DNA of 18,028 bases. Source: Desulfuromonadales bacterium. Its GTDB lineage: Bacteria > Desulfobacterota > Desulfuromonadia > Desulfuromonadales > BM103. Positions 1 through 6,481 of the stretch are shown piece by piece (the stretch's first letter is position 1; every line of letters begins with the position of its first letter). The notes beneath the pieces are model-generated. The model made no database searches. It saw only the letters and a list, made by a program, of their open reading frames with translations, and was not told the origin of the DNA. The stretch spans positions 1-18,028 of the forward strand of contig DAOVNV010000015.1 in assembly GCA_030630015.1 (NCBI GenBank). Reading direction: 5' to 3'. The position numbers were made by a program, and so were the translations under genes.

Positions 1-330
1 ATGCATTATTTTGTTTTGGGGAGAAAGTCTACAGTTGGGGGTGGTTTGTTGTTTTCTCACTTTGGCCCATTTTTCGATACTTGTTCAGCCATTGTTACCT
101 ATTGCATCGTCTTCTCTTCATCAATAACGCTGTTGAAGGGTGTTTGTGTTCAACATGTGTTTGGAGACAAAGTATATTTTTTTGAATTTAGCAATATAGA
201 CATCGTTTCAATATCAATTGTAAGTTTGTTCCTGCTTGGGTTTTCGCTGTTCAATATTGCTAAGACAGTCTTTTCGATTGTAATCAATTCTAACGCTGAA
301 GACGTTATACCGGTCCCAGATCCAAACTAA
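1..330 (+). CDS. Hypothetical membrane protein, possibly 5'-truncated by the window edge
   Basis: No family is recognised. The visible frame encodes 109 residues beginning with an ATG at the very first base, so the true start may lie upstream. Two hydrophobic segments can be seen, about residues 25-47 and 66-90, which suggests a small inner-membrane protein with a short polar tail ending in VIPVPDPN. Base composition is clearly AT-richer and richer in T-runs than the genes to the right, and Cys and Phe are frequent. This suggests horizontally acquired DNA. It lies on the 3' side of tRNA-Thr, the usual side for an integrated element. A bidirectional terminator follows about 70 bp after the stop. 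Function unknown; it could also be the tail of a larger membrane protein. Confidence 0.5.
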   Translation: MHYFVLGRKSTVGGGLLFSHFGPFFDTCSAIVTYCIVFSSSITLLKGVCVQHVFGDKVYFFEFSNIDIVSISIVSLFLLGFSLFNIAKTVFSIVINSNAEDVIPVPDPN

Positions 331-360
331 AGCCCTTGAAATATGCATTTTCTATGTTTG

Positions 361-384
361 AAAAGGTAGCGCAAAAGGTAGCGG
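361..384. repeat. Two tandem 12-bp repeats (AAAAGGTAGCGC / AAAAGGTAGCGG)
   Basis: Bases 361-372 and 373-384 are the same 12-mer in tandem, differing only at the last base. They lie between the AT-rich ORF and the terminator, about 60 bp from the 3' end of tRNA-Thr. Short direct repeats beside a tRNA 3' end resemble arm-type binding sites of tyrosine integrases, but that reading is inference. Confidence 0.6.
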
Positions 385-401
385 AAGCCATAAAAAGAGC
401 A

Positions 402-442
402 TAAAAAAGGCACCTAGAAATCATATCTAAGTGCCTGTTTTT
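402..442 (-). terminator. Bidirectional rho-independent terminator (tRNA-Thr and the left ORF)
   Basis: Ten-base arms at 408-417 (AGGCACCTAG) and 427-436 (CTAAGTGCCT) pair with one G-T wobble around a 9-nt loop. On the minus strand the stem runs straight into TTTTT (403-407), which ends the tRNA-Thr transcript. On the plus strand it is followed by GTTTTT (437-442), which would end transcription from the left ORF. Both orientations look functional. Confidence 0.85.
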
Positions 443-446
443 ATTG

Positions 447-522
447 TGGAGCCGTTGATCCGAATCGAACGGACGACCTGCTCATTACGAGTGAGCTGCT
501 CTACCAGCTGAGCTACAACGGC
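447..522 (-). tRNA. tRNA-Thr, anticodon CGT
   Basis: Reading the minus strand, the acceptor stem GCCGTTG pairs with CAACGGC. The D-arm is GCTC...GAGC. The anticodon stem is GCTCA/TGAGC around the loop CTCGTAA, giving anticodon CGT, which reads ACG (Thr). The T-arm contains GTTCGATT-type sequence. The discriminator is T, followed by a genomically encoded CCA at 447-449. All four arms fold canonically over 76 nt. It has its own promoter upstream and a terminator just downstream, so it is a stand-alone transcription unit. Confidence 0.95.
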
Positions 523-543
523 AATTGTTCCAACGGGTTCACG

Positions 544-572
544 TTTTTAGCACAAAGTGGCATCTGTTTCAA
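544..572 (-). promoter_or_regulatory. Sigma-70 promoter of tRNA-Thr
   Basis: The minus strand reads TTGAAA (567-572), a 17-bp spacer, then TAAAAA (544-549). This places the start about 15 nt before the mature tRNA 5' end. The match and spacing are close to consensus. The -35 box directly abuts the stop codon of the small ORF at 573-716. Confidence 0.65.
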
Positions 573-716
573 TTAAATTGATGACCGGTAAAAGAAGCGA
601 TCAAACGTCCTGCTCGGAAGGGTCCTAAGCAGCTTGACCAGCAGGGCGACCACCACCAGAGAAAAGACCGTCCGTCCCCATAATATCCCTGACAGATGCC
701 CGCCAAGAACCATCAT
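573..716 (-). CDS. Possible 47-residue single-span membrane peptide
   Basis: This is a short open frame downstream of the sensor-exonuclease gene on the same strand. It starts with two consecutive ATG codons 21 bp after that gene's TAA and ends at the TAA next to the tRNA promoter. The sequence MAGGA-free leader carries AGGA about 10 nt before the first ATG as a possible ribosome site. The peptide (MMVLGGHLSGILWG at its start) has one hydrophobic stretch, about residues 9-30, then a basic, aromatic tail (K28, R31, R36, R40, R44). That charge pattern fits an inner-membrane peptide with a cytoplasmic C-terminus. No family is recognised. The short length means chance cannot be excluded; tight spacing behind the exonuclease gene is the main support. 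Confidence 0.35.
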   Translation of the reverse strand: MMVLGGHLSGILWGRTVFSLVVVALLVKLLRTLPSRTFDRFFYRSSI

Positions 717-737
717 GAGCAGTGTGTCCTGCGTACG

Positions 738-2891
738 TTAGAATGCTATTTTGGCGTATTGAGAAGTCGAAGATACTCGCCGTGCCTCCTCCAGGGTGTT
801 GATGCCTTTGGCCTGCAGCAGAGGAATCAGTTTCATGAGAATCTCTGCGGTGACAATAGCATCGCCCAAGGCCGTGTGACGGCCGACGATTGTCACGTTC
901 ATTTTTTCCGCGATTTCGTCCAGCGAGTGGGTGCCCCAGGTCGGGTGGACGATTGAGGACAACAGCAGGGTGTCCAGCACCGGATGGTCGAAACGGACGC
1001 CGGCCCGGGCCTGCTTGAGTTGCAGGAACTTCATGTCGAACGCAGCATTGTGAGCGACCAGGATTGCGCCCTCGGCAAATTTGTGGAAGCCCGGCAGAAC
1101 CTTTTCGATCGTGGGCTGACCTTTAAGCAATTCGGGGTCAATGCCATGAATCTCCACGGATGAAGCAGGGACTGAGCGCAACGGGTCGACCAACTGGTCG
1201 ATGATTTCGTTGTGCAACAGGCGCCCACGGACGATCCGGATGGCGCCGATCTGGATGATCTCATCTCCTTCAGATGGGAACAGTCCTGTCGTTTCGGTGT
1301 CAAAGACGACGTAGGTACACTCTCGCAATGGCTGCTTGCCGGTCTTGGCGCCGATTTCCTGGTGAAACAAGTCGAATTCATAGTTGACTGGTCTCGCCTC
1401 CGGCTGATCGGAGATGTGCAGATGCATTTCTTCGTGTGAAGCCGGCAGCAGAATTTCGGCTCCATGACAAGCCTGGCCTTTTCCGCATTTGAGGTGAATG
1501 CTGCCACCCTGCTGGACGACAAGATCCCGAAGACTCATTACCTGCCCTTTACGATCTGTTATGAGCGGGGCCTTTTCCCAGTCAGCAATGAGATGCTCCG
1601 GCATTTCCGAGGGGGTCCAATCGAGATTGATGGCCGCCTGGTTCAGGGCGGCTTTGTTGATATTCACGACCAGAGATGTGATGTCCTCACGGATACGCAG
1701 TACCCCGGCAAGGTGGGAGATCGACTGGATAAAAGAGTAGCTGTCAATCTGCAGATGCAACCCGGAATCGGTCTGGCCTGAAACGTCGATCGAATAATGC
1801 TCCCGGAGTGATTTTTGAAGAACCTGGTGCAAATCCTCGGCGAGAACGTCTTCCATCTTGCCTAAATCCTGCTGATGAAGGGCATATTCCTCGCGAGCCT
1901 GGATCAATTGTTGTTGCAACTCCAGCGATGCGCTATCAATATGTTTTCTATGCATGCCCAATTGCTCCGGATCAAGGTTGGGCGTCTGGAGAATGGTTAG
2001 GATGGATTGGCGGATCTGGTCCAGCGTTTTCTGCATGTTGTCGGTCAGGGACTGGATCAACAGGTCGAGACGGCTGTTAGATTCGATTTGCTGGGTCATG
2101 TCCTCGAGGCTTAGCACAAAGCCGGTCATCTCGTTGCGATCCTGCTGGTGCTTGAACACGGGAGTCATGCTGACTCTCAGGCAGGTGCCGTCGCGCAAGG
2201 TCGTCATAAAGGCGGAAATCGGCATTCTCTGCCCTTTGTTGACCGCTTGCTGCAGCCATTCCAGTGCATTGACAATCGAATCCCTGGCCAGTACGCCAAA
2301 AACCGACCGGCCCAGACCGACCCAGGCCCCCTGCGGTCCATTTGTCGAGGCCTCGCCATCTGATTGCAGCAACCGTTGTGCTTGAGGATTATAAAGCAGT
2401 ATCTGCCCAGCGATGTTGCAGACCAGAACCCCACTTGGGAGTTCGGCCATCAGGGCCGCCAGGCGGTTCCTCTCCTCGTGCAGTTCATTCTTGGCTACAC
2501 GTATCTGTTCATTCACCTCGGTTTGCAGTTTCTGGTAGGCTTCGGCCGAGTCATTGATGACTTCCGTCAGGTAGACCATTTCCCTGGCGCCTGTCGGGAC
2601 AATGCGATATGCGGGATTAACGGTTGTGATCAGGCGGGCTTTTTCGGCAAGCAGGAGGACAGGAATAACGTAATAACGAAACAGCAGACTGACCAGTGAA
2701 CCCAGGATCATCACGAGAGCCAGAGCGCCCAGGACAGGAAAGGGGATCAACTTGTTGAACAGACCCCGGACCATTGTCTGTTCGTCCGGATTCAGGCTGA
2801 ACCATGACCCTGCGAAACTGCCGAGCAGAACAGCGAATATAATCGCAATGATTGTGAACAGGAAAGTCCAGTACTTAAGGGCCGGCCTCAT
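738..2891 (-). CDS. Membrane PAS/degenerate-kinase sensor fused to DnaQ-type 3'-5' exonuclease
   Basis: The protein has 717 residues. Two membrane spans (about 7-29 and 50-71) enclose a very short periplasmic loop. A HAMP-like linker and coiled coil follow (72-145), then a PAS domain (about 145-265). Next is a helical segment resembling histidine-kinase dimerisation and ATPase regions (270-490). It has no phospho-accepting histidine motif and no Asn-box; only a G-rich tail near 460-483 recalls an ATPase fold. The C-terminal domain (about 525-695) is a complete DEDDh exonuclease: DTETTG at 531-536, HNAAFD at 614-619 and HTALGD at 672-677, supplying D531, E533, D619, H672 and D677. It should therefore be catalytically able, acting at the cytoplasmic face of the membrane on DNA or RNA ends. 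It is probably not the replicative epsilon subunit, which is a small soluble protein. Substrate and signal are unknown. The start is chosen at the first ATG after a purine-rich GAGAGAG leader. Confidence 0.85.
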   Translation of the reverse strand: MRPALKYWTFLFTIIAIIFAVLLGSFAGSWFSLNPDEQTMVRGLFNKLIPFPVLGALALVMILGSLVSLLFRYYVIPVLLLAEKARLITTVNPAYRIVPTGAREMVYLTEVINDSAEAYQKLQTEVNEQIRVAKNELHEERNRLAALMAELPSGVLVCNIAGQILLYNPQAQRLLQSDGEASTNGPQGAWVGLGRSVFGVLARDSIVNALEWLQQAVNKGQRMPISAFMTTLRDGTCLRVSMTPVFKHQQDRNEMTGFVLSLEDMTQQIESNSRLDLLIQSLTDNMQKTLDQIRQSILTILQTPNLDPEQLGMHRKHIDSASLELQQQLIQAREEYALHQQDLGKMEDVLAEDLHQVLQKSLREHYSIDVSGQTDSGLHLQIDSYSFIQSISHLAGVLRIREDITSLVVNINKAALNQAAINLDWTPSEMPEHLIADWEKAPLITDRKGQVMSLRDLVVQQGGSIHLKCGKGQACHGAEILLPASHEEMHLHISDQPEARPVNYEFDLFHQEIGAKTGKQPLRECTYVVFDTETTGLFPSEGDEIIQIGAIRIVRGRLLHNEIIDQLVDPLRSVPASSVEIHGIDPELLKGQPTIEKVLPGFHKFAEGAILVAHNAAFDMKFLQLKQARAGVRFDHPVLDTLLLSSIVHPTWGTHSLDEIAEKMNVTIVGRHTALGDAIVTAEILMKLIPLLQAKGINTLEEARRVSSTSQYAKIAF

Positions 2892-2910
2892 GAATTCTCT
2901 CTCTGAACCG

Positions 2911-2919
2911 ATTGTATCA
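2911..2919 (-). promoter_or_regulatory. Possible extended -10 promoter of the sensor-exonuclease gene
   Basis: The minus strand reads TGATACAAT, an extended -10 (TGn then TACAAT), about 20 nt before the ATG at 2891. No good -35 is seen. The -35 position would fall near 2934-2939, at the edge of the inverted-repeat element, so the insertion may have replaced the original -35. Confidence 0.35.
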
Positions 2920-2937
2920 GGCAGTTACAATACAAAA

Positions 2938-3086
2938 GAAACTTCGCAACTATTCAGCATCTCAGTGAGGGCATGTGGTTTACAGCCATTGCCTGCGTCC
3001 AATGTTGTCACTTAACTTCCCGCAAGCAACAGCTATAGACCACATGCTGTGCGGTTAGTCAGACAGCTGAATAGTTACGAAACTTC
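2938..3086. mobile_element. 133-bp MITE-like element with 8-bp target duplication
   Basis: The element spans 2946-3078. Its ends are GCAACTATTCAGC (2946-2958) and GCTGAATAGTTAC (3066-3078), which are inverted copies with one mismatch. Inside them is a perfect 9-bp inverted pair, GCATGTGGT (2971-2979) and ACCACATGC (3039-3047). The octamer GAAACTTC flanks it directly on both sides (2938-2945 and 3079-3086), as expected of a target-site duplication. There is no transposase gene inside, so it would be a non-autonomous element. Ends of the form GTAA with 8-bp duplications are typical of the IS66 family; that assignment is inference. It lies between the start of the sensor-exonuclease gene and the 3' end of arsC. 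Confidence 0.7.
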
Positions 3087-3145
3087 AAAATTACATTTTA
3101 TGCGAGTTAGAGCATTTCGTCCATACTTAAGGTGATTTTGTCCTT

Positions 3146-3574
3146 TCAAATTCCCGGTTCATTTTTGAAAAACCTGTGCATCGTGGTACGGATTTCGTCT
3201 CTGACCCGACGATAGGCCGCCATAATCTCTTCTTCTGTCCCCTGAACTCTCGGAGGGTCGTCAAAAGGCATGTGTAGCCGTTTTACGCCGCCGAAAAAAG
3301 CCGGACACTTTTCATCAGCATTACTACATAAGGAGATTACGTAGTCAAAGTCCTGCCCAACATATAGGTCGAGGTGATCGGAAGAGTTGCCGCTGATGTC
3401 GATGCCAATCTCAGCCATAACCTGCACTGCCTTGGGGTTTAACCCGTGCGGTTCTGTCCCGGCCGAGAAAGCTTCGGCACGATCGTGAAAATCATGGTTG
3501 ATGATCGCATCTGCCATCTGACTGCGGCAGGAGTTGCCGGTGCAGAGAAATAAAACTCGCTTCGGTTTGCGCAT
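3146..3574 (-). CDS. arsC: Arsenate reductase, thioredoxin-coupled (low-molecular-weight phosphatase fold)
   Basis: The 142-residue cytoplasmic enzyme reduces arsenate to arsenite. It carries the P-loop CTGNSCRSQ (C11-x5-R17) and two further cysteines, C83 and C90. These match the Cys10/Cys82/Cys89 relay of the S. aureus pI258 ArsC with a one-residue offset. DDP at 105-107 supplies the general acid. All residues needed for thioredoxin-linked catalysis are therefore present, and the length is normal. The start at 3574 is preferred because AGGGG lies 8 nt upstream and the domain begins at once (MRKPKRVLFLC). A longer frame to 3649 would add 25 unrelated residues. No arsR, arsB or acr3 neighbour is visible, so it appears to be an orphan arsenate gene here. 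It is divergent from gloA. Confidence 0.93.
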   Translation of the reverse strand: MRKPKRVLFLCTGNSCRSQMADAIINHDFHDRAEAFSAGTEPHGLNPKAVQVMAEIGIDISGNSSDHLDLYVGQDFDYVISLCSNADEKCPAFFGGVKRLHMPFDDPPRVQGTEEEIMAAYRRVRDEIRTTMHRFFKNEPGI

Positions 3575-3594
3575 GCTGCAGGCCCCTATTTGAA

Positions 3595-3622
3595 AGGATA
3601 TGCGGTTGATATGACTTGTCAA
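3595..3622 (-). promoter_or_regulatory. Candidate arsC promoter
   Basis: The minus strand has a perfect TTGACA (3617-3622), a 16-bp spacer and TATCCT (3595-3600). The predicted transcript start is near 3588, almost at the Shine-Dalgarno AGGGG (3583-3587), leaving a very short leader. If used, it rules out the longer arsC start at 3649. Confidence 0.4.
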
Positions 3623-3637
3623 ATGTTCACTGCTTGT

Positions 3638-3666
3638 TTGCCACGGCAACTGTGATACCCTAATTC
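3638..3666 (+). promoter_or_regulatory. Candidate gloA promoter
   Basis: TTGCCA (3638-3643), a 17-bp spacer and TAATTC (3661-3666) would start transcription about 20 nt before the gloA ATG, just ahead of its strong ribosome site. The match to consensus is moderate. Confidence 0.35.
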
Positions 3667-3692
3667 TACTTCAAGATGGGAGGAGAAAATAG

Positions 3693-4073
3693 ATGGAATA
3701 CCCCATGATCCACACTTGCATCCGGGTGCTGAATCTCGAGAAGTCGGAACAGTTTTACCAGCAGGCTTTCGGCTACGAGATCTCACGCAAGAAGGATTTT
3801 CCCGACGACCGGTTCACGCTGAGTTACCTGCGGGCACCAGGGCACGCCTTTGAACTGGAACTGACCTATAATTATGACCAGGAAAAACCGTACGAACTTG
3901 GTGACGGTTATTCCCACCTTGCCGTCGGCGTTGCAGATCTGGAAGCGTCCCACATGAGCCACCAGGAGAAGGGTCTGAACCCCAAGCCGCTCAAGGCGTT
4001 GGCCGGCGGAAAACCGAAATTTTATTTTGTTTCCGATCCGGATGGTTACTTGGTCGAGGTGGTCCGGATTTGA
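3693..4073 (+). CDS. gloA: Glyoxalase I (lactoylglutathione lyase)
   Basis: The 126-residue enzyme of the VOC fold isomerises the hemithioacetal of methylglyoxal and glutathione (or another thiol) to the S-lactoyl adduct. Two beta-alpha-beta-beta-beta modules are visible. The four metal ligands align with the E. coli enzyme: H7, E56, H75 and E122 against H5, E56, H74 and E122. Family signatures include the N-terminal HTCIRV, YSHLAVGV in the middle and DPDGYLVE near the end. The start is fixed by GGGAGGAG about 9 nt upstream. It ends 1 bp from the stop of the convergent baeR. A related VOC enzyme with another substrate is possible, but the full ligand set and length favour glyoxalase I, probably in the Ni/Co-dependent class. 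Confidence 0.9.
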   Translation: MEYPMIHTCIRVLNLEKSEQFYQQAFGYEISRKKDFPDDRFTLSYLRAPGHAFELELTYNYDQEKPYELGDGYSHLAVGVADLEASHMSHQEKGLNPKPLKALAGGKPKFYFVSDPDGYLVEVVRI

Positions 4074-4074
4074 G

Positions 4075-4743
4075 TTAATTTTCGTATTTGTAGCCGACAC
4101 CGTAGACTGAATGGACCAGCTCCCGGTCAGGCTGGGCCTGGGCGATTTTCTTGCGAAGCTTCTTGATGTGACTGTCGATAGTCCGATAGCTGACAGTCCT
4201 CTGGTCAGGATAAATCTGGTTCATGACCTGGTCGCGTGAGTAGATCCTGCCCGGTGTTGATGCCAGTAGATAAAGCAACTGGAATTCAACGGCGGTTAGA
4301 TCAAGATCATGGCCGTCCAGCGTAGCCTTGTAGCTGTCCTTGTCAAGCAACAGCCCCCTCATCTGCTCTGATAATGGCCCGGATGTTCTGCGCAACACCG
4401 CCTTGACTCGAGCCACCACTTCCCTCGGGCTGAAAGGCTTGCAGATGTAGTCATCCGCACCAAATTCCAGGCCCAACAGGCGATCAATCTCCTCGATGCG
4501 TGCCGTCACCATGATGATCGGTACATTGGAAAAATGACGGATTCCCTTGCAGATCTCCATCCCGTTTTTGCCTGGCAGCATCAGGTCCAGCAGGATCAGG
4601 TCCGGAGTCTGACTATGGACCAGGGGAATGACGTCGAGCCCATTGTGCAGACAAAAAACCTCAAAACCTGCTTGCTGTAGATAGTCCCTGAGTAACGCCG
4701 CCAGTCTCAATTCATCTTCAACGATTAGGATGTGCCGCTTCAT
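4075..4743 (-). CDS. baeR: BaeR-type response regulator (OmpR family)
   Basis: The 222-residue cytoplasmic transcription factor has a receiver domain (about 4-115) followed by an OmpR-type winged helix (about 128-220). Receiver residues are all present: D10/E11, phosphoacceptor D53 (LLDLMLPG), T80 and K102. The segment VTARIEEIDRLLGLEFGADD and the following ICKPFSPREVVARVK closely resemble E. coli BaeR. The DNA-binding half shows the usual RTIDSHIKKLRKKI recognition helix and YGVGYKYE wing. Its ATG overlaps the baeS TGA by 4 bp, with only a weak AGGT upstream, so it is probably translationally coupled to baeS. It likely activates the divergent efflux operon. The symbol rests on similarity of the receiver and on the pump context. 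Confidence 0.88.
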   Translation of the reverse strand: MKRHILIVEDELRLAALLRDYLQQAGFEVFCLHNGLDVIPLVHSQTPDLILLDLMLPGKNGMEICKGIRHFSNVPIIMVTARIEEIDRLLGLEFGADDYICKPFSPREVVARVKAVLRRTSGPLSEQMRGLLLDKDSYKATLDGHDLDLTAVEFQLLYLLASTPGRIYSRDQVMNQIYPDQRTVSYRTIDSHIKKLRKKIAQAQPDRELVHSVYGVGYKYEN

Positions 4744-6194
4744 GAGGGCTGACCTGTTGATTTGACTAGCGGAAACTCAATTGCCAGCGCAAGTCCTCCG
4801 TGGGGGGACGTCTGGGCGCTGATTCTGCCGTCATGGGCTTCGACGATATTCTTGCAGATTGACAGGCCGAGACCGGCGCCGCCTGCAGCGCGATTGCGAG
4901 AGAATTCCGCACGGAAAAGCCTGTCGAAAAGCCTGGGCAAGTCATCTTTGGGGACGCCCGGAGAGGAATCCTGGAAGTGAACAGTCAAAATGTCGTGACC
5001 TTGGTCTGCCCGGATCTCCAGTTCACCTCCGGCATCGGTGTAGCGCAAACTGTTTTCCAGGAGGTTGGTAAACAGTTGCAGAAGGCGTTCCTGGTCGGCA
5101 AACAGGCAGACGCTCTCCATACCTGAAAAGTCGCTTTTAAGAGACAGTCCTCTTTCCAGGAATCTCGACTCGAAGGGTTTAATTGCCTTTTGCAAAATTT
5201 CAACGACATTGGTGTCGGCTTTCTTATAGGTCAATGCTCCCAGGTCGGATAGAGACAGCTCGTAAAGGTCATTAACCAGTCGCGTAAGATGCATCACTTC
5301 ATCGTGCAGCGTATCGAGTGTGTGCGGGGTTATATCCCGAACCTTGTCCTGCAGAGCCTCGATCTCGCCACGCAGGACGGCCAGGGGAGTTCTTAATTCA
5401 TGTGAGATGTCTGCTGTCCACTGCCTGCGGGCACGTTCGTTTTGTTCGAGAGTTGTCGCAAGTACGTTGAAATCGCCTGAAAGTTGCCCCAATTCGTCAG
5501 ACCTGATGATTTTTGTTCGGGTTCCATATCTGCCGGCGGCCAGATCCCGGGTGGCTGATGTTAAGGATCTGATTGGCTTGACCATACGGTTTGCCAAGGG
5601 CAGGGTAGCCAGGGCCGCCACCACCAGCATCCCGGCCGCGATGAGAATAAAAGACAGTTTCTGACGTTTGACAAACTCCAGTTGATGGATATCGGAAAGT
5701 TGTATCTGTGGAGCCAGTCCAAGATAGCCGATCACAGTATCCTGGTTGTTGAGTTCTTCTATTTCGGCAGAGTCGATGAACTTGGGAAGACCGAAGATCA
5801 GGTTGTTTTCTGTGTCAAACAGCAGAACCCGCATTTCGAACAGGCGTTCCTTCTCAGGCGAGAGACCATGCTGCGGCGGAAATTTGCCGTCCCTGTATTG
5901 TTTGCCAAGACGTTCAATAAATTCAGGGTCCGCCTGTTGCCCTGGGAATGTTGATGCCAGAATTTTCAGCCAGGCCACAGGGTTGTCTCTTAAAAAGTCC
6001 CAACTGCCTTGCTCCGAATAAGTTTCTTCCAGGGTGTTGCTTAGAAGCTCCAGGCGCGGCTTCTCGACCGAGTTCACGTAACGCAAAAAACCGCGATCGA
6101 AGCTCCATTGGCCGAACAGATGCATGCAGATGACCACGATGCAGATGCCGCCAAGCATGGCGAATGTAAGCTTGTACTTGATGCTGAACTGCAT
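4740..6194 (-). CDS. baeS: BaeS-type envelope-stress sensor histidine kinase
   Basis: The 484-residue inner-membrane kinase has a first membrane span (about 9-28), a periplasmic sensing region (about 29-178) and a second span (about 181-203). HAMP follows (about 204-255), then HisKA with the phospho-accepting H265 in ADISHELRTP, and HATPase_c with N377/N381, the G1 loop near DSSPGVP (409-415), the F-box RLFDRLFRAE, and G2 GAGLGLSICKNIVEAH (439-454). All catalytic boxes are intact. It would autophosphorylate on envelope stress or toxic compounds and pass phosphate to BaeR. The start follows a GGGGGAA ribosome site. It is first in a two-gene unit, diverging from the RND operon. The sensed ligand cannot be read from the sequence. 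Confidence 0.88.
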   Translation of the reverse strand: MQFSIKYKLTFAMLGGICIVVICMHLFGQWSFDRGFLRYVNSVEKPRLELLSNTLEETYSEQGSWDFLRDNPVAWLKILASTFPGQQADPEFIERLGKQYRDGKFPPQHGLSPEKERLFEMRVLLFDTENNLIFGLPKFIDSAEIEELNNQDTVIGYLGLAPQIQLSDIHQLEFVKRQKLSFILIAAGMLVVAALATLPLANRMVKPIRSLTSATRDLAAGRYGTRTKIIRSDELGQLSGDFNVLATTLEQNERARRQWTADISHELRTPLAVLRGEIEALQDKVRDITPHTLDTLHDEVMHLTRLVNDLYELSLSDLGALTYKKADTNVVEILQKAIKPFESRFLERGLSLKSDFSGMESVCLFADQERLLQLFTNLLENSLRYTDAGGELEIRADQGHDILTVHFQDSSPGVPKDDLPRLFDRLFRAEFSRNRAAGGAGLGLSICKNIVEAHDGRISAQTSPHGGLALAIEFPLVKSTGQPS

Positions 6195-6288
6195 GAGTTC
6201 CCCCGAAAGAATAAATTACTTCTATTTTCCTATCATAATCGATTTATCGAAAACCAGCAGATTCATCTCATCTGAAGCTATTTCCTCA

Positions 6289-6305
6289 TTTCTTCCATAT
6301 TTGCC
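6289..6305 (+). promoter_or_regulatory. BaeR-box-like sequence
   Basis: TTTCTTCCATATTTGCC matches 13 of 17 positions of the E. coli BaeR box as recalled (TTTTCTCCATDATTGGC core). It lies midway between the divergent baeSR and efflux operons, about 70-85 bp upstream of the pump promoter -35. Position fits an activator site; the match is partial and made by eye. Confidence 0.4.
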
Positions 6306-6372
6306 TTTGGTTGCTTGCGAGTTCAGGTCTTATGCAGCAATTGCTAGGAATTGTGACCGTAGCTTGCAGACA

Positions 6373-6400
6373 TTTTGATCGCGTTGTGGCAGAATATAAG
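6373..6400 (+). promoter_or_regulatory. Candidate promoter of the RND efflux operon
   Basis: TTTTGA (6373-6378), a 16-bp spacer and TATAAG (6395-6400) would give a transcript start near 6407 and a leader of about 75 nt. The weak -35 with a decent -10 suits an activator-dependent promoter. Confidence 0.4.
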
Positions 6401-6481
6401 TCAAAAGCTTGTTTGGTTTATTCCCGCGCTTAGTCGCTGATCCAGGCGATTGCCATTTATTTATACAAGCAGGATGAGTAG

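Larger units (their letters stand above)
6195..6481. promoter_or_regulatory. Divergent control region between baeSR and the RND efflux operon
   Basis: The 287-bp AT-rich gap contains no supported gene. It must hold both divergent promoters. A small inverted repeat TCGAT-tt-ATCGA lies at 6239-6250 near a TATGAT-like -10 for baeS (minus strand, 6232-6237). A BaeR-box-like 17-mer and a promoter for the pump operon are listed separately. Confidence 0.6.

Noticed and set aside
3575..3649. Longer N-terminus for arsC, starting at 3649
   Set aside because: The family domain begins at the internal Met (3574), which has AGGGG at good spacing; the extra 25 residues match nothing and would cover the likely promoter.
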